Below, piece after piece: positions 61,178 to 64,000 of a stretch of 64,000 bases of DNA. Origin of the DNA: Zopfochytrium polystomum (lineage: Eukaryota; Chytridiomycota; Chytridiomycetes; Chytridiales; Chytridiaceae); assembly GCA_025765615.1 (NCBI GenBank), contig JAIVFJ010000012.1, forward strand, positions 248,001-312,000, written 5' to 3'. The first letter of the stretch is position 1. Each line of letters opens with the position of its first letter. The notes under the pieces were generated by a model. The model was not told where the DNA came from. It ran no database searches and saw only the letters and a program-made list of their open reading frames with translations. The position numbers and the translations under genes were made by a program.

Positions 61178-62848
61178 AAATTTTACAACCCAACCGTCCC
61201 CTTCTCCCCAAGTTGCGCACTTTTTTCGTGATTCGATTTCCCACCACGCCCATCTGAACGCTTGTCAATCCAAACTCCTCTTTTTGTCTGGGTACCAGAT
61301 AGGAGGGTTTACCCCGCCCAGTCAGTCTGTTTTCGACTTTTTTGAACTTGCCCCATTTTCTGTTGTCGTTTTAGCCATTTAAGTGGATCTTTCTTTTTCC
61401 CTCAGCCTCTCAACTTCTGTTGGGCGGGGTTGGTTTGCTGCGATGTGTCGCTGGCCCATCTAAAGAGGTGAAAAAGAAGCAAAGTTGCAGAACGGCCGGG
61501 CTTTACACGGCCGCCAACATTCAAAAACAGAGAAGGAACCTCTTGCAATTGGCATCATCTTGGTTTCATCCTCTATGAATCTAAAACAGCACGAAAAAAA
61601 AAAATGGCTCGGCAGCGATTCAGTCGCGCGACTACAGCAACAGCGCTGGCGGAAGTAGGACAGATTGGGAACTTCTGCGACGCGGTCGAGCTTGCAGTTG
61701 CTCCCACCGGCGCCAGAATAGCCGTATCGACGCCCCAGTAAGTTCTGCAGCTACCCGAAGAGAAAGTAGCTATCTTCAAATAAACTCGGTTGCGCACGCG
61801 GGCAATGTGTTGGGCCTCATATACATAATCTCTATTGTATCTGTCCCAATGGACCTCCGACTTGTATTGAACGAAGTGAAAGAAAGTGCACATTCGACGA
61901 AAAAGCCAAAATGTGTGGAATTGCTTTTAGAGTCCGTAATGCATGGACGGAGATCGAGGCAGGGAGGGAAATCGAACCACTGGAACCGCAAGAACCAGCC
62001 GCCCCCTCCCGCGGGCGGCGACGCGGCGACGCGGCGTGAAGGGTGATTGCAATGTGAATTAGTTTGCAAAGGCGCCGAATGGCGGGCCGTGGGGCAGGTT
62101 AGGGGCGTAAGCGGCAACGGCGGTGCGTCGGCAACGCAGTCGTTAAGCGGTCCGAGTAGAAGCCCCTTGCGAATGCGGAATGATGGCCAATTCGGTTTTT
62201 GGTTAATTCAGCTTTAGGCTCAAGCATTGGGGGGTGTGATTTTGGTTGGAGCGCACATGGTTTGCGTCCACAATTAAATAAGAGTTGGAGAAACAATTGA
62301 TTTCGTGAGACCCGTGTTCCCATCCAATCCATCCATCCACGCATCCCCTGCCCAATCCGGCCTCCTCCTGTCTTTGCAGGGCCGCCAGCACTGTCTCGAT
62401 GTGTCGGGGCTAGATCGGGCGACGAGGCGATCCCGCCGCGATTTCGATGACAGACGGGGAGGGAACGAGACGGCGGAAACGACCAATCCACAAGGCTGAG
62501 TGCGTCGGGCCGACAAGTAAACATCACCGTTGCAGCCGCCTATCGCCTTGCCCAAGCACAGTCACGATTCTTCGAGGCTGAATCCTGCTGTTCGAAGGGA
62601 GTGAGGTCATGGATCGAAAGTCGAAGCTGGACTCTCGGCTGTGGGCACCAACCTTCAAAACATCGATCTGCTGGCCAATCCCACACCACATAAAGCCCCA
62701 TTCTCCAAGCGCGCAGACCCTTCATCCACCTCCAACTTCTCCACCAAATCTCTTTTACCACGAGTGCAGTATCTTTTTCCCCAACCAGTCTAATTATTAT
62801 TATTATTATTTTTTTTTTTTTTTGATCAGTCTGGGACCTTGAACACTC
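61178..62848. other. Intergenic stretch, 1.7 kb
   Basis: No supported gene. A short plus-strand frame from an ATG at 61,604 encodes MARQRFSRATTATALAEVG and stops after 46 codons, right at a donor-like GTAAGT; it could be a first exon, but I find no second one. A TTA run occurs at 62,793-62,809 before a T-rich stretch. Confidence 0.45.
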
Positions 62849-64000
62849 ATGGCAACCACACGGACTGCAATCTTTGAGTACAATGGAAAGAACAGGCGGA
62901 TTGCTGTTCCTGCCACCACTGATCTTGATGATTTGCTTCAGCTTGTGGCAACCCGTTGGAAGATTACAGTTCCCATTGAGTTGGCATATGTGGATTGCGC
63001 GACTGGTGACGAGATGGTCCTTGATGTGGATGATGATCTGCCCAGTCTGCTTTCTCAGAACTTCAAGTGGAAAGTAAGGTCCTTTTGTTTCTCTTGTGCT
63101 TCTTTCTACCAAATTTGTTTCTAAACAATTCCCAAGGTCCTTGTTGATGAGAACTCCTCCAGCTCCACTGCCAGTGTTGCAGCCTCCACCATGAATGCTC
63201 CTGGAATTCCTCCTCCAACGGGATCTGGTTACAGCCACAGTGCATCTGCCACAGCTAGGGATGATAGCCATGATGAGAGTCTTGATCACAAAAAAGGTTG
63301 CTGCAGTTCATTCTTGCACTAGTGATTCAATTCTCTGTATAACTGACCTTAAGGTTTCATCACTTAGATAAGTGGATTGAGCTAATTCCAGATGATTGGG
63401 AGTGCAAAACCTTTGTCCAGAAACATCCTTTCTTCATAAGGTCTGTTTTGTACTCCTTCTGTTAAACCTAGCAACTGACTCAGGTTAAGTTATCGACAGG
63501 CATCAGAGACTGGAATTGCCATGAGCCTGTTCCATGAAATAAGGACAGCTTTGCTCACCGATTTTAGAGGCAGTGTTCTTCCAGAAGAGTCCAGACTATT
63601 TGGTCTGCATCCATTTTGGGATGCAAAGTGCCTTGCATTTGGTCAGAAGTGGGGAGTCAACTTCATGTCTGGACTTTTTCATTCTTCTGTCATCATTCTG
63701 CTATGTTCTGATGCGAGTATGGAGAGAATGCATGAGGCTGACACAAAACCAGACAACTGCCTGCTGGAGGTAAGAATTCCCCATAGAAATATCACCCTGA
63801 TCCGTAAGTTCAGTGGGAGCTTGCGCTCCAGATGAAGAAAGAAAGGGGCCATGACATACTTCCAGTTCTTCTTTCAGGCAAGGTAACTGCCACCCTTGAT
63901 GATGGAAAAAAGGCATTGTTGGTCAAAAACTTCAGCACATTTGACTTTAGCAAGTTTCCTGACCTGCCCCATGCACATCCACTGAGCCCTGGCCTCCAAA
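62849..64000 (+). CDS. PB1-TIR domain protein (3' end outside window)
   Basis: Exons 62849-63073, 63137-63296, 63368-63440, 63500-63769, 63814 onward; 304 residues visible. N-terminal PB1-like module: YNGKNRRIAVP with the basic cluster and, at residues about 48-67, the acidic OPCA-type stretch (VDCATGDEMVLDVDDDLP), a protein-protein interaction fold. A Ser/Thr linker follows, then KWIELIPDD and a TIR-like domain: ASETGIAMSLFHEIRTALL, HPFWDAKCLAFGQKWG, SSVIILLCSDAS, and DNCLLEWELALQM with a Glu where TIR NADases carry the catalytic one. TIR domains signal in innate immunity or cleave NAD. The join of exons 3 and 4 keeps frame only if one more G preceded the donor at 63,441. Codons are much less GC-biased than in the OPT gene upstream. 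Confidence 0.6.

Noticed and set aside
61604..61744. 46-codon frame followed by GTAAGT
   Set aside because: Could be a first exon, but no matching second exon was found downstream.

Overview
This window is nuclear DNA of a filamentous or zoosporic fungus, most likely a chytrid-type (flagellated, early-diverging) true fungus. The genes are dense and on both strands, broken by many 45-120 base introns with fungal-type GT-AG borders. They encode typical fungal proteins (OPT transporter, NOC3, NOT3, SPT20, VMA5, Polo kinase). A kinesin-9 (KIF9) gene is present, a motor tied to motile flagella and absent from Dikarya. A fused mitochondrial nicotinamide nucleotide transhydrogenase (NNT) is also present, which most Dikarya lack. 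Base composition is GC-rich except in two islands (about 18.1-20.2 kb and 62.8 kb to the end). Long dinucleotide tracts (CT, GT, GA) are frequent and lie in introns or between genes.

Layout. 1-3.6 kb: NOC3 (ribosome biogenesis, 5' end outside the window). 3.6-9.6 kb: small hypothetical genes on the minus strand, then a non-coding stretch with a diverged direct repeat. 9.6-16.1 kb: a GT4 glycosyltransferase lacking its N-terminal part, a multipass membrane protein, an arrestin-like protein and a pepsin-type protease; each shows at least one reading-frame break. 16.1-25.3 kb: microsatellites, a U5 snRNA gene, a decayed PDS5-like gene, a seven-helix membrane protein and a U6 snRNA gene. 25.3-38.3 kb: a compact core-gene block with a calcium-regulated mitochondrial carrier (+), then NOT3, KIF9, Polo kinase and VMA5 (all minus). 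38.4-39.4 kb: an internally deleted RPN1 remnant. 40.1-51.4 kb: an uncharacterised gene, FMT1, SPT20, a membrane-anchored FkbM-like protein and NNT. 52.9-61.2 kb: a Ser/Gln-rich ORF, an AhpD-like protein with a Gln-rich N-terminus, and an OPT transporter. 62.8 kb to the end: a PB1-TIR protein running off the edge.

Spacing is very tight: stop codons of the convergent FMT1 and SPT20 are separated by one base, two divergent start codons by 39 bases, and Polo and KIF9 (same strand) by 44 bases. The genes serve mostly unrelated core functions (mRNA deadenylation, SAGA transcription, spliceosomal RNAs, vacuolar and mitochondrial bioenergetics, cell cycle, flagellum); I see no biosynthetic cluster. 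The most unusual items are the PB1-TIR protein, the two decayed essential-gene copies (PDS5-like, RPN1), the diverged duplication at 8.1-9.4 kb, and a recurring pattern of one-base frame breaks, several at splice junctions, that may reflect assembly error rather than biology. Exon borders below were placed by hand from splice consensus and phase.
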